From Kangiella aquimarina DSM 16071 (GTDB lineage: Bacteria > Pseudomonadota > Gammaproteobacteria > Enterobacterales > Kangiellaceae): a DNA stretch of 64,000 bases. The DNA is taken from the NCBI RefSeq assembly GCF_000374105.1, contig NZ_KB893650.1, positions 1,110,862 through 1,174,861 on the forward strand, in the 5' to 3' direction. The notes beneath the pieces are model-generated. The model was not told where the DNA came from. It worked only from the letters and a program-made list of their open reading frames with translations, and did no database searches. Positions 28,669 through 36,303 of the stretch are shown here, piece after piece. The position numbers and the translations under genes are program-made. Each line of letters begins with the position of its first letter. Position 1 is the first letter of the stretch.

Positions 28669-30099
28669 GTGAATAACTTACGATTTATAGCAGGTTTATG
28701 CGTGGGATTGGTTGTGCTATCTGGTTGCGTAATCAAGCAGCACGCTGCGCAGGGAAAGAACAATGAAGAAAATAAAACATTTGCTCTAACTAACGTAAAT
28801 ATCATACCAATGACCGTTGATAATGAGATCATCGAGAACACGACAGTTGTAATTGTTGATAATAGAATTTCAGCCATTGGTGAAAAAATACCAAATGATG
28901 CCAAGATTATTGATGGTGAAGGTAAGTGGCTTATCCCTGGCCTGATAGACATGCACGTTCACAATCTAGTAGATGGCAGCCCTGGAAATAACTACCCAAC
29001 CAAGGGGGCATCAATCTTCTTCGACAACCAAGATATTATGTTGTTATACGTTGCTAATGGCGTTACCACCACATTTGAACTTAGCGGTAGAGTTGAGCAT
29101 TTCGGGCAAAGAAACGAAATCGTTAAAGGCGATGTCACTGGTCCCAGGATTGCGTTGGCGGCGTTAATTGATGGAAGCAATGCGAGTAAAGTGGCAACTA
29201 CTCCGTCCGAGGGGCGCCAGGCTGTTCGCATCGCAAAAGGCGATGGCTACCAATTTATCAAGGTTTACTCAAGGCTTAATATTGAAACCTACAAAGCGAT
29301 TGTGGATGAGGCTAACAAACAAGGTATGAAGGTGGTGGGGCATATACCCAATGCCTTCGAGGGTAAGAGTGAAGATGCCTTCGTCCCTCACTTTGGCTTA
29401 GTAGCTCATGCAGAGGAGTTTTCAAAGCAAGCCAATGAGTTTACTGAAGAAGAAGCTTATAAGCTTGCAAGATTGGCTAAAGAGAATGGCACCTGGGTTA
29501 CTCCTAACCTATCGAACCTGGTAAGGATTGCTGCTCAGGGACGCTCATTGGATGCTGTAAGAGATCTTCCAAGTTTTAAATACGTACATCCATTAATGCA
29601 AGACAAATGGATTACTGCTAATCAATATAATCAAGGCACAACCCCAAAAAGAATTGCTTACTATGATGAGCTGGTTGATTTTCATGTAAAGCTCGTAAAA
29701 GCATTTAAAGAGCTTGGCGTTCCCATGGTAGCGGGTACCGATGCAGGCACTTCAGGTATAGTTTGGGGTTATTCATTACATGACGAGCTGACCTTGTTAG
29801 TGGATGCTGGTTTAACCACAGAAGAAACCTTGGCAGCTGCAACAAGGTTGGCAGCTACATGGTTAGGAATTGATGATAAAGTTGGGACTGTTGAAGTTGG
29901 TAAGCTAGCTGACCTTGTTTTGATTGATGAAAACCCTTTGTTGGATATTAATAACACTAGAAAGATATCAGGAGTGTTTTTTAATGGACGTTGGGTTGAT
30001 AAAAGTCAGATTGATATCATGCTTGAAAATCTGGCAAAGAAAAACTCAGACAATCTCGGTAAAGATGAGTTTCTTTGGAGCAAAATAAGAGAGCGTTGA
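28669..30099 (+). CDS. Lipoprotein amidohydrolase (imidazolonepropionase/prolidase-like)
   Basis: 476 residues, GTG start at 28669 with GAGGA upstream. The N-terminus is a lipoprotein signal with lipobox LSGC at about residues 17-20, so the enzyme is envelope-anchored. Amidohydrolase fold (COG1228 type): metal-binding HVH in LIPGLIDMHVHN, the likely carboxylated Lys in QFIKVYSRL, His in VVGHIPN and VAHAEEFS, and the catalytic Asp in MVAGTDAGTSG. Related secreted enzymes hydrolyse dipeptides or cyclic amides; substrate unknown. A second protein of similar build is at 59034-60401. Confidence 0.85.
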   Translation: MNNLRFIAGLCVGLVVLSGCVIKQHAAQGKNNEENKTFALTNVNIIPMTVDNEIIENTTVVIVDNRISAIGEKIPNDAKIIDGEGKWLIPGLIDMHVHNLVDGSPGNNYPTKGASIFFDNQDIMLLYVANGVTTTFELSGRVEHFGQRNEIVKGDVTGPRIALAALIDGSNASKVATTPSEGRQAVRIAKGDGYQFIKVYSRLNIETYKAIVDEANKQGMKVVGHIPNAFEGKSEDAFVPHFGLVAHAEEFSKQANEFTEEEAYKLARLAKENGTWVTPNLSNLVRIAAQGRSLDAVRDLPSFKYVHPLMQDKWITANQYNQGTTPKRIAYYDELVDFHVKLVKAFKELGVPMVAGTDAGTSGIVWGYSLHDELTLLVDAGLTTEETLAAATRLAATWLGIDDKVGTVEVGKLADLVLIDENPLLDINNTRKISGVFFNGRWVDKSQIDIMLENLAKKNSDNLGKDEFLWSKIRER

Positions 30100-30116
30100 T
30101 TGAGGTGATTAAAAGC

Positions 30117-30788
30117 TTATCTGTTAATCCTGAACTGAAATTGAAAGCCACTTCGTTTCCACATCATGGCGGTTAATCCAAAAAAGAACGACATGTATAA
30201 GGCGAAGTGCCATTCAATGATGTTTTCTGCTTGATCGGCCCAGCTTACTCCAGTTGCTTTGATGACGACGTTTGAAATACCTAAAACCCAGTAAACTGTA
30301 ATTAGAATAAATTGAATGGTTAAATACCGTAGAATCTTTTTATCCAATGAATTGCCAAGCTTTTGTAAGCTGCGAATGCTTAACATCTGCGCCAGAATGG
30401 TCATGGCAAAGTAGAGGGTGATTCCATAACGTCTCATAAACTCATAAAAGTCACCTTCGGTACCAAGAAAGTCTGCGTATAGAACTAAAAACACAGCGCC
30501 AATGGTTCCTAGCACGAAAATCGTGTTGTGCGATTTATGGGTTAGCTCTTTCAGCCAGACACACTTTAAATACCAGAACATCACCAGAAATGCCGCTGTT
30601 GGCATCATCAATCCACGAAACAAAAATATCGCATCACCATTTCGGGCAGCGCGGCTGATTGAAGTGCATCCCTCAAAGTAGGGTACACACTCGTTGGCAA
30701 CCCCCTGCCATAGGCCAATGAATAAAGCTCCATGCGCGGCTATGATGGGAACTAAACAGACTATCCAGGCTATGTGATGTGGACGGAT
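30117..30788 (-). CDS. Hypothetical membrane protein, apparent ATC start
   Basis: 223 residues if read from ATC 30788. The first canonical start (TTG 30623) gives only 168 residues, but the open frame continues 55 codons upstream with clear protein character: RPHHIAWIVCLVP, a full first membrane span, then CVPYFEGCTSISRAARNGDA. An in-frame TAG at 30798-30800 caps it, and no ATG, GTG or TTG lies between. AGGAG (30799-30795) sits six bases from the second of two ATC codons. Six or so spans follow in total. Family not recognised by name; the paired Cys and SISRAAR block look conserved. Convergent with the amidohydrolase. Confidence 0.6.
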   Translation of the reverse strand: MRPHHIAWIVCLVPIIAAHGALFIGLWQGVANECVPYFEGCTSISRAARNGDAIFLFRGLMMPTAAFLVMFWYLKCVWLKELTHKSHNTIFVLGTIGAVFLVLYADFLGTEGDFYEFMRRYGITLYFAMTILAQMLSIRSLQKLGNSLDKKILRYLTIQFILITVYWVLGISNVVIKATGVSWADQAENIIEWHFALYMSFFFGLTAMMWKRSGFQFQFRINR

Positions 30789-30873
30789 GATTGTCTCCTA
30801 GTATTTAAAGCTTTGGTTAATCATAGAGCTGAAAAGTGAAACAGTGCAAGTATAGATCCAACCAAACAGTTTA

Positions 30874-30902
30874 GTCATCCTGAACTAGATTCAGGATCTG
30901 CT
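30874..30902. repeat. Palindromic repeat GTCATCCTGAACT-type
   Basis: Seven-base stem ATCCTGA / TCAGGAT around ACTAGAT, within GTCATCCTGAAC...TCAGGATCTGCTC. It matches the arms at 26239-26292 and belongs to the widespread GTCATTCC-GGAATC class of intergenic palindromes. Confidence 0.65.
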
Positions 30903-30915
30903 CTTTGATTTAGCC

Positions 30916-30937
30916 ATTCCGTGCTAGGACACGGAAT
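30916..30937. repeat. Palindromic repeat ATTCCGTG / CACGGAAT
   Basis: Perfect eight-base stem with a CTAGGA loop, 14 bases after the preceding palindrome. The two stand together as a tandem pair in the gene-free stretch 30789-31102; no other supportable feature is seen there. Confidence 0.65.
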
Positions 30938-31102
30938 CCAGGCTTTATTCCTGCTGGTAATAATAATCATCTAGCACTGGCTTGCACACTATTTAAATTG
31001 CCAATAAACTTCATGCCGTTTGAAGTAATTGCTATTAGTTCAGATGTATTGGCGTAGTTAAAGAAGATTACGTTTGGATTAAATTTTACAAAAGGAATAA
31101 CA

Positions 31103-31414
31103 ATGAGCAAGATTACAATAAGCCGCGATAGTGGCTATGCGGATAGGGTTCGCAAGTATAAAGTTATCTGTAATGGGGAAGAAGTAGCACAGGTTGGAAA
31201 TGGCGAGACCATTGAATTCGAAACGCCACCGGGCGAAAAGGAAGTCTATTTGAAAATAGACTGGTGTCGTTCGAACAAAGTTACTGTCAGTGTACCCCCC
31301 GGTAGCGAGGTCAAACTTAATGGAGGCTCAAGTCTGAGAGGGGGCAAGGTGCTATTAGCGGTCTTTTACGTGTTATTCATGCCTTCGAAATATCTTTGGT
31401 TGCAGACTAACTAA
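31103..31414 (+). CDS. Hypothetical small protein with C-terminal membrane anchor
   Basis: 103 residues, ATG 31103 with AAAAGGAA upstream. The N-terminal 75 residues look like a small beta-sandwich (alternating hydrophobic pattern: ITISRDSGYADRVRKYKVI, GETIEFETPPGEKEVYLKI) with a PEGA-like strand order and the phrase KIDWCRSNKVTV. The end is a single hydrophobic span (about 81-96) that would anchor it in the membrane with no signal peptide. Function not known. Confidence 0.65.
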   Translation: MSKITISRDSGYADRVRKYKVICNGEEVAQVGNGETIEFETPPGEKEVYLKIDWCRSNKVTVSVPPGSEVKLNGGSSLRGGKVLLAVFYVLFMPSKYLWLQTN

Positions 31415-31536
31415 ACTTTTCCAAAAGCATTTGTTGGGTTACGAGGCAAGCTCTAACCCAACCTAGAACAGTTCAAAATCCTTTAACTAAACTAATTACT
31501 ATTAAGCTATCGAATACTCACTATTGAGTATCCTCA

Positions 31537-31565
31537 TTAGTTTTTCACATTTCGCTCTGTATAAT
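31537..31565 (+). promoter_or_regulatory. Probable promoter of the DJ-1/PfpI gene
   Basis: Perfect TATAAT at 31560-31565; the -35 at 17 bases is weak (TTAGTT, 31537-31542). The ATG is 40 bases downstream of the -10. Confidence 0.45.
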
Positions 31566-31604
31566 CTTTTGTGTCTTTGAATATAAACCCTAAGGAGCGA
31601 TCGA

Positions 31605-32282
31605 ATGAAAGTACTTTTTGTATTAACCTCGCATGATCAATTGGGTGATACGGGCGAAAAGACAGGTTTCTGGCTTGAGGAGTTTGCCAGTCCTTATTAT
31701 CGACTTAAAGATGCGGGTGTGGATATCACGCTTGCTTCGCCTCGTGGCGGTCAGCCACCACTTGATCCGAAAAGCCATGAACCAGATGCTCAAACGGAAG
31801 ATACCAAGCGTTTTGAAAGCGATCAGGAAGCACGTAATCAATTAGCTAACACCGTTCGTCTGAGTGACATGAATGCTGATGATTATGATGCAATTTTTTA
31901 TCCTGGTGGCCATGGACCACTATGGGACCTGCACAAGGATGAAAACTCTATAAAGCTTATTGAAAACTTTTTTAAGTCTGGTAAACCGGTTGCCGCCGTT
32001 TGCCACGCTCCAGCAGTTTTGCTTAATGCTAAGGACGCAAGTGGCGAGCCACTTGTTAAAGGAAAAAAAGTTACTGGATTCAGCAACTCTGAAGAGTCTG
32101 CCGTTGGTCTTTCTGAAGTCGTGCCATATCTTTTAGAAGACCAGCTTGTTGAAAAAGGCGGTGTCTATGAAAGAGTGGACGACTGGGGATCATTGGCGGT
32201 TGTTGATGGTCAATTAATTACAGGGCAGAATCCAGCATCCTCTGCGGCTGTAGCGGATGAGCTGATTAAAGCACTTAGTTAA
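31605..32282 (+). CDS. DJ-1/PfpI (Hsp31-like) family protein
   Basis: 225 residues, ATG 31605 after AAGGAG. Class I glutamine-amidotransferase-like fold: GEKTGFWLEEFA near residue 17 supplies the conserved Glu, and the nucleophile elbow AVCHAP puts Cys133-His134 in the active site. FYPGGHGPLWDL and the C-terminal LITGQNPASS match the type-1 GATase-domain proteins related to yeast Hsp31 and glyoxalase III. A role in clearing methylglyoxal or as a stress chaperone is known in the family and inferred here. It is a single-gene unit with its own promoter and terminator. Confidence 0.88.
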   Translation: MKVLFVLTSHDQLGDTGEKTGFWLEEFASPYYRLKDAGVDITLASPRGGQPPLDPKSHEPDAQTEDTKRFESDQEARNQLANTVRLSDMNADDYDAIFYPGGHGPLWDLHKDENSIKLIENFFKSGKPVAAVCHAPAVLLNAKDASGEPLVKGKKVTGFSNSEESAVGLSEVVPYLLEDQLVEKGGVYERVDDWGSLAVVDGQLITGQNPASSAAVADELIKALS

Positions 32283-32296
32283 TCTCTCTATATAAT

Positions 32297-32342
32297 AAAA
32301 TCAGCCAGGAGCTTAATAGGCTCATATCTGGCTGATTTTTTT
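32297..32342 (+). terminator. Rho-independent terminator
   Basis: Stem AAAATCAGCCAG / CTGGCTGATTTT with an inner GAGC...GCTC stem and a T run, 15 bases after the DJ-1/PfpI stop. Confidence 0.9.
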
Positions 32343-32360
32343 GTATCTATTAGTCTGGGT

Positions 32361-32389
32361 TTGACAGCACAATCATCAAGGAAGATACT
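32361..32389 (+). promoter_or_regulatory. Promoter of the DUF4242 gene
   Basis: Consensus TTGACA (32361-32366), 17-base spacer, GATACT (32384-32389). It leaves a leader of about 95 bases holding a six-base hairpin ACGAAT / ATTCGT (32395-32412). Confidence 0.5.
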
Positions 32390-32490
32390 TGTATTACGAA
32401 TTGTGTGATTCGTCTTTTACATAATATTTTTAGGCTTTGCGTTTGGTATTTAAGGGATAATCTGTTTACTAATTTATCAAGGAGTCTGAT

Positions 32491-32763
32491 ATGCCTAAAT
32501 ACATAATTGAACGTGACATTCCTGGAGCGGGTCAACTATCCGCAGATGATCTTAAAGGTATTTCGCAAAAGTCCTGCTCGGTTCTTACTGATATGGGGCC
32601 GCAAATCCAATGGCAACAAAGCTATGTCACTGGTGATAAGGTCTACTGCGTTTACATCGCACCGAATGAGCAGGCGATTAAGGACCATGCCCAACAAGGC
32701 GGCTTTCCCGCCAATAGGGTTTCCGAAGTTGCTGCTATTATCGATCCGACAACGGCAGAGTGA
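32491..32763 (+). CDS. DUF4242 family protein
   Basis: 90 residues, ATG 32491 with AAGGAG upstream. Small ferredoxin-like alpha-beta fold typical of DUF4242 (nickel-responsive SCO4226-like proteins in actinobacteria): KYIIERDIPGAG at the start, then QWQQSYVTGDKVYCVYIAPNEQAIKDHAQQGGFP and a C-terminal VSEVAAIIDPT strand. No signal peptide. Flanked by its own promoter and terminator. Function in proteobacteria not defined. Confidence 0.85.
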   Translation: MPKYIIERDIPGAGQLSADDLKGISQKSCSVLTDMGPQIQWQQSYVTGDKVYCVYIAPNEQAIKDHAQQGGFPANRVSEVAAIIDPTTAE

Positions 32764-32782
32764 TAGACCAATATAAGTATAA

Positions 32783-32810
32783 AAAAAAGGTGCTCATAGA
32801 GCACCTTTTT
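32783..32810. terminator. Bidirectional rho-independent terminator
   Basis: Perfect stem AAAAAGGTGCTC / GAGCACCTTTTT with an ATA loop, between the convergent DUF4242 and MopE-like genes. Serves both strands. Confidence 0.92.
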
Positions 32811-32826
32811 AGTTGCAGCGATCAGT

Positions 32827-33441
32827 TTAACGACAACTTGCAGATATAAATCCATCACCATCAGCATCTAAGTCGCCGACAGTTGTCGCGTCACAATCTT
32901 CGTCAATGCCTTTCGAATCGCAGATTTCTTTGTTACCCGGAAAACGATTAGGGTTATTGTCATCGCAGTCATTCCCGCCGCAATGTATTGCTTCGAACCC
33001 ATCACCATCTTTGTCTTCACAGGTTTTCTCACACATCTTTTCGCGCTCATAACATCTTACGCCGTCACAAGGACTGGTGCCCGGTCTACACTGACCTGAA
33101 CGACACATCTCCTGACCATTACAGAATACGCCATCGTTACAGTCTGCATCACGGCGGCACTGAATTTCCGGTTCAGCATTGGCTGCTGCCTCAAGATCAG
33201 CTTTAGAGACACAGGCGCAAACTGAGAGTCTTAATCCACCTCTATCCCAACGTTCAACTTCCTTGGTCGTTCTACCACATGGGCATCGTTGCTGTTCGCA
33301 ACGTACACCGGTTCTTCGCTCATACTCATTACAAAACTTAATCGCGTCAGAAACAGCATCTGCATAGACAGGAGTCGAACCTATGGTTGATGTTAAAAAT
33401 AACGTAATCGAAGCTAATATTAATGTCACAATTTTTTTCAT
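32827..33441 (-). CDS. Secreted Cys-rich MopE-like metal-binding protein (1)
   Basis: 204 residues with a signal peptide (about 1-27, cut after VYADA). The N-terminal half has a dense cysteine pattern (RCEQQRCPCGR, VCACVSK). The middle (about 95-130) reads like the disulfide-rich CRRDADCNDGVFCNGQEMC modules seen in myxobacterial and other secreted proteins. The C-terminal third carries a MopE-type motif: DKDGDGF...CGGNDCDDNNPNRFPGNKE, then DEDCD, then DLDADGDGF. It stops just after beginning a further DxDxDG unit (ISASCR), so the last repeat looks cut short. Ca or Cu binding is likely from the family. It starts 11 bases after the gene below, in one operon. Confidence 0.78.
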   Translation of the reverse strand: MKKIVTLILASITLFLTSTIGSTPVYADAVSDAIKFCNEYERRTGVRCEQQRCPCGRTTKEVERWDRGGLRLSVCACVSKADLEAAANAEPEIQCRRDADCNDGVFCNGQEMCRSGQCRPGTSPCDGVRCYEREKMCEKTCEDKDGDGFEAIHCGGNDCDDNNPNRFPGNKEICDSKGIDEDCDATTVGDLDADGDGFISASCR

Positions 33442-33452
33442 GTTCCTTCTCC

Positions 33453-34037
33453 TTATTGTTGTCCATCACAATTTTCATCGATGCCATTATTGGGGGTGTC
33501 GCTGGCCCCTGGATATATTTGTCTGCTTCTGTCATTGCAGTCATTACCTCTGGCGGAATAACCCGGTTCTTGTTTGCAGGCTAGCCAAGGCTGGTTACTA
33601 TCACCCCATCCATCACCATCCGCATCAAGAAAATAAGTTCCTGTGACACCTTCATCTACGTCACCATCACAGTCATTATCTATTCCATCACAGGCTTCAA
33701 CAGCACCCGGTTTAACGGCTCTGTTATTATCATCGCAGTCATAGGGGCCTCGGAATCGATTATTCTGACTGGCTAGCCTGGTATTGGCCTGTGCCTGAGG
33801 TTTGACAGCTGTAGACTTAACCTTTATTTGGTGTGCTTTAAGCTTTTTTTGATATTCTGTATTGCTGAGCATTTTAACTTTCTGAATATCTTTAATAGCT
33901 TTGGTATTTATAGTCGTAGTTGGTTTGATTGGTTTAATTGAAGTTTTTTTAATCTGTGTCGCACTTGCCGTATTTAGCGTCAGTGCGAAAAGGAGAGTTA
34001 CAAATACTCCTACCCCTTGGGAAAATTTAATATTCAT
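33453..34037 (-). CDS. Secreted MopE-like metal-binding protein (2)
   Basis: 194 residues from ATG 34037 (MNIKFSQGVGVFVTLLFALT), with AAGGAA upstream; a longer frame to 34190 runs through the neighbouring DUF2256 gene and is rejected. Signal peptide at about 1-25 (cut after ASA). A Lys/Thr-rich linker follows (about 27-95), then two MopE-type units: YDCDDNNRAVKPGAVEACDG with DNDCDGDVDEG, and FLDADGDGWGD ... GNDCNDRSRQIYPGASD with DENCDG. Regular Asp/Asn spacing suggests bound calcium or another cation. Partner of the gene at 32827. Confidence 0.8.
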   Translation of the reverse strand: MNIKFSQGVGVFVTLLFALTLNTASATQIKKTSIKPIKPTTTINTKAIKDIQKVKMLSNTEYQKKLKAHQIKVKSTAVKPQAQANTRLASQNNRFRGPYDCDDNNRAVKPGAVEACDGIDNDCDGDVDEGVTGTYFLDADGDGWGDSNQPWLACKQEPGYSARGNDCNDRSRQIYPGASDTPNNGIDENCDGQQ

Positions 34038-34131
34038 AGTGTTATTCCTTCTAAATCCCTGTTTTAGTGTTTGAAACACTATGAAAACTACCATATTAGG
34101 GTCATTTCGGCCCGTATGGGCGTCACAATAA

Positions 34132-34278
34132 CTAATTTTCAAGAATCTTCTTGTTGCGGCGGCATCGCTCAGAACAATATACAACTTCATCCCAGCATTT
34201 TTGCCATTTTTTACGCCAGGTAAAGGGGCGATTGCAGACGGGGCAAGTTTTAGTCGGTAGATGAGGTTTCTTGTGCAT
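34132..34278 (-). CDS. DUF2256 zinc-ribbon protein
   Basis: 48 residues: starts [15 protein letters not shown], then [14 protein letters not shown], and ends [15 protein letters not shown]. Two CxxC-type pairs (CPVC and CSERC) with a Trp-rich centre are the DUF2256 pattern, a probable zinc site. ATG 34278 is two bases after the photolyase stop, so the two are translationally coupled. DUF2256 genes are often found beside photolyase/cryptochrome genes (from memory), and this fits. Function unknown. Confidence 0.88.
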   Translation of the reverse strand: MHKKPHLPTKTCPVCNRPFTWRKKWQKCWDEVVYCSERCRRNKKILEN

Positions 34279-34280
34279 GA

Positions 34281-35729
34281 TTAGCTTTTACTGGGGCGAA
34301 CATGGGTTTGCAGGATGCGACTGGCTTCCTGTTTGACGCTATTATGCTTTCTAAAACTCCAGAGTAGCTCCCGGGCGCGTTTACCACTTTCTGATATTTC
34401 AACAATTGGGTCAGGATAAGTAATCGGATTAAGCTGCTTTTCAAGCGGTGACATTTCCCAGGGAGTATGAATGATTTCTGTTGGTAATCCCCTAAGCTCT
34501 GGACACCATTGCTTGATAAACTCTCCATCGGGATCATGTTCCTGAGCCTGTTTGGTTGGATTGTAAATTCGTATGGTATTGATACCAGTCACTCCAGCTT
34601 GCATCTGAATCTGGGGATAGTGAATACCGGGCTCAAAATCTAAAAACAATTGTGCAAGATAGTGTGAGATCCAGCGCCAATCCAATAATAGGTGATGGCA
34701 GGCAAAACTGACCAGCATGGCGCGCATACGAAAATTGATATACCCAGTCTCTCTCAAGCAACGCATACAGGCATCGACCAGAGGGTAACCCGTTTCACCT
34801 TTACGCCAGGCGAGATAGTCTTGTTTAGCGGTGTCGTCATAACGATATGGGAAGTCTAAATAGGCTATGTTCATTGGGCGATGTTCGATGTCGGTTTCGC
34901 TTTCAAACTTCTGAATAAAATGACAATGCCAGTGCAGCCTTGATGATAAGGCTGACAAAGAACGCCGCCAGCCAGTTCTGTTCCAGTTTGCCAATAGCTC
35001 CTGATATGTCTCTCTCAGGCTCAGGTTGCCCCAAGCAAGGTAGGGCGATAACCGCGAGCAATGATTTCTGCTTGCTAAAGGCTTGGAGATGTACTTGGAA
35101 TATGATTTTCCGCGTTGATCAAAGAAGTCTTCCAAAACTTGCTTAGCCACCGTCATGCCACCAGTTTGAAATTGTGGATTTGGTTTTTCCCATCGATGAC
35201 TGTCCACAGGTGGCAGGTTCAGTTTTCCTTCATACCAAATGGCTTTTTTAAGATTGGGTTGAGCCAGCGGTGCGCGCATGACTTGCTTCCAGTGCGCGTC
35301 CCATTGCTTTCGATGTCTTGCACCTCTGATAACGGCACCGTATGAGGATTCTCTCCACTGAATTTGATGATTTTCGCACCATCTCTTTACCTTGATATCA
35401 CGATCAAAGGTTCGATTAATACCCACTTCCTGGTAGGAAAAAATGGTCGTGATATTAGTAACATTTCGAATAGCTTCCAGTGTGTCCAGTGCTTCGCCTT
35501 GAGTGATAACTAACCGCCCACCGTAGGGCTTTAACTTTTGCTCGATATCACACAATGACTGCCATACAAAGCGCCAATGGCGAGTGGAATAATGAGGATC
35601 TGATAACAGTGAAGGCTCGAAGATGTACAGTAATATAAAGGGCTCTGGCCGATCACAGGCCAATTGCAGTGGCTCATGATCCGTCAATCTTAAATCACGT
35701 TTTAACCAGACAATATTGATACCGGACAT
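34281..35729 (-). CDS. Photolyase/cryptochrome family flavoprotein
   Basis: 482 residues. N-terminal photolyase domain opens [17 protein letters not shown]; the C-terminal FAD-binding domain has [16 protein letters not shown], the [13 protein letters not shown] helix, [30 protein letters not shown], and the [29 protein letters not shown] flavin/active-site region. Full length. Either a light-driven CPD or (6-4) repair enzyme or a cryptochrome sensor; the subclass cannot be settled by eye. Its context, downstream of Ada/AlkA and Ogt genes on the same strand, favours repair. A 48-residue DUF2256 gene follows. Confidence 0.88.
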   Translation of the reverse strand: MSGINIVWLKRDLRLTDHEPLQLACDRPEPFILLYIFEPSLLSDPHYSTRHWRFVWQSLCDIEQKLKPYGGRLVITQGEALDTLEAIRNVTNITTIFSYQEVGINRTFDRDIKVKRWCENHQIQWRESSYGAVIRGARHRKQWDAHWKQVMRAPLAQPNLKKAIWYEGKLNLPPVDSHRWEKPNPQFQTGGMTVAKQVLEDFFDQRGKSYSKYISKPLASRNHCSRLSPYLAWGNLSLRETYQELLANWNRTGWRRSLSALSSRLHWHCHFIQKFESETDIEHRPMNIAYLDFPYRYDDTAKQDYLAWRKGETGYPLVDACMRCLRETGYINFRMRAMLVSFACHHLLLDWRWISHYLAQLFLDFEPGIHYPQIQMQAGVTGINTIRIYNPTKQAQEHDPDGEFIKQWCPELRGLPTEIIHTPWEMSPLEKQLNPITYPDPIVEISESGKRARELLWSFRKHNSVKQEASRILQTHVRPSKS

Positions 35730-35808
35730 ACTGATAAACTTGAGTTTTTATCAGTAGGGTAGTTCGATACCTGTGATTGAAGTGTGAAGGGTTATGACAG
35801 GTAGTAAA

Positions 35809-36291
35809 TTACTCTATTACCCCTTCATGTCTTAACAACCATTCCTTGATTGCCAATCCTCCAGCATATCCCGTTAATGTTCCATTCGCACCAATAACGC
35901 GGTGGCAAGGCACTATGATCGATATTGGGTTTTTACCATTGGCTGCGCCAACAGCTCGGCTGGCGTTTTTGTTGCCGATAGCATGAGCTAGCTGGCCGTA
36001 GTTCCAGGTTTTTCCGAAGGGAATGTCACACAGCGTTCGCCAGACGGTTTGCTGGAACTCTGTGCCTTCTGCTTTGAGTGGTAAGTCAAAGCTCATTCTT
36101 TGCCCCTTAAAATATTCATCCAGCTGACGATGAGTTTTCTCGATCACGTGATTGCTTTTGTTGATGATTTCGTGGCTCGATATTTTATTCCATGATTCGA
36201 AAAGAACTGCTTTCAGATGCTGCTCATCTGCATATATATGTAGTGTTCCAAATGGACAGGGTGATTGCTGATAATGGATAGGTAATTTCAT
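35809..36291 (-). CDS. ogt: Methylated-DNA-protein cysteine methyltransferase
   Basis: 160 residues. Suicidal repair protein that takes the methyl group from O6-methylguanine onto Cys129 in the [12 protein letters not shown] motif. The DNA-binding helix region [24 protein letters not shown] and the C-terminal [17 protein letters not shown] are typical. It begins 12 bases after the Ada/AlkA fusion gene and should be co-expressed. It supplies the O6 activity that the fusion protein lacks. Confidence 0.95.
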   Translation of the reverse strand: MKLPIHYQQSPCPFGTLHIYADEQHLKAVLFESWNKISSHEIINKSNHVIEKTHRQLDEYFKGQRMSFDLPLKAEGTEFQQTVWRTLCDIPFGKTWNYGQLAHAIGNKNASRAVGAANGKNPISIIVPCHRVIGANGTLTGYAGGLAIKEWLLRHEGVIE

Positions 36292-36303
36292 GATTTTGCT
36301 CTT

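Noticed and set aside
32507-32776. 89-codon frame overlapping the DUF4242 gene
   Set aside because: Shifted shadow of the DUF4242 gene, which has the ribosome site and family match.
34038-34190. N-terminal extension of the second MopE-like protein to 34190
   Set aside because: It would run antisense-free but out of frame through the DUF2256 gene; ATG 34037 has its own AAGGAA and a signal peptide.
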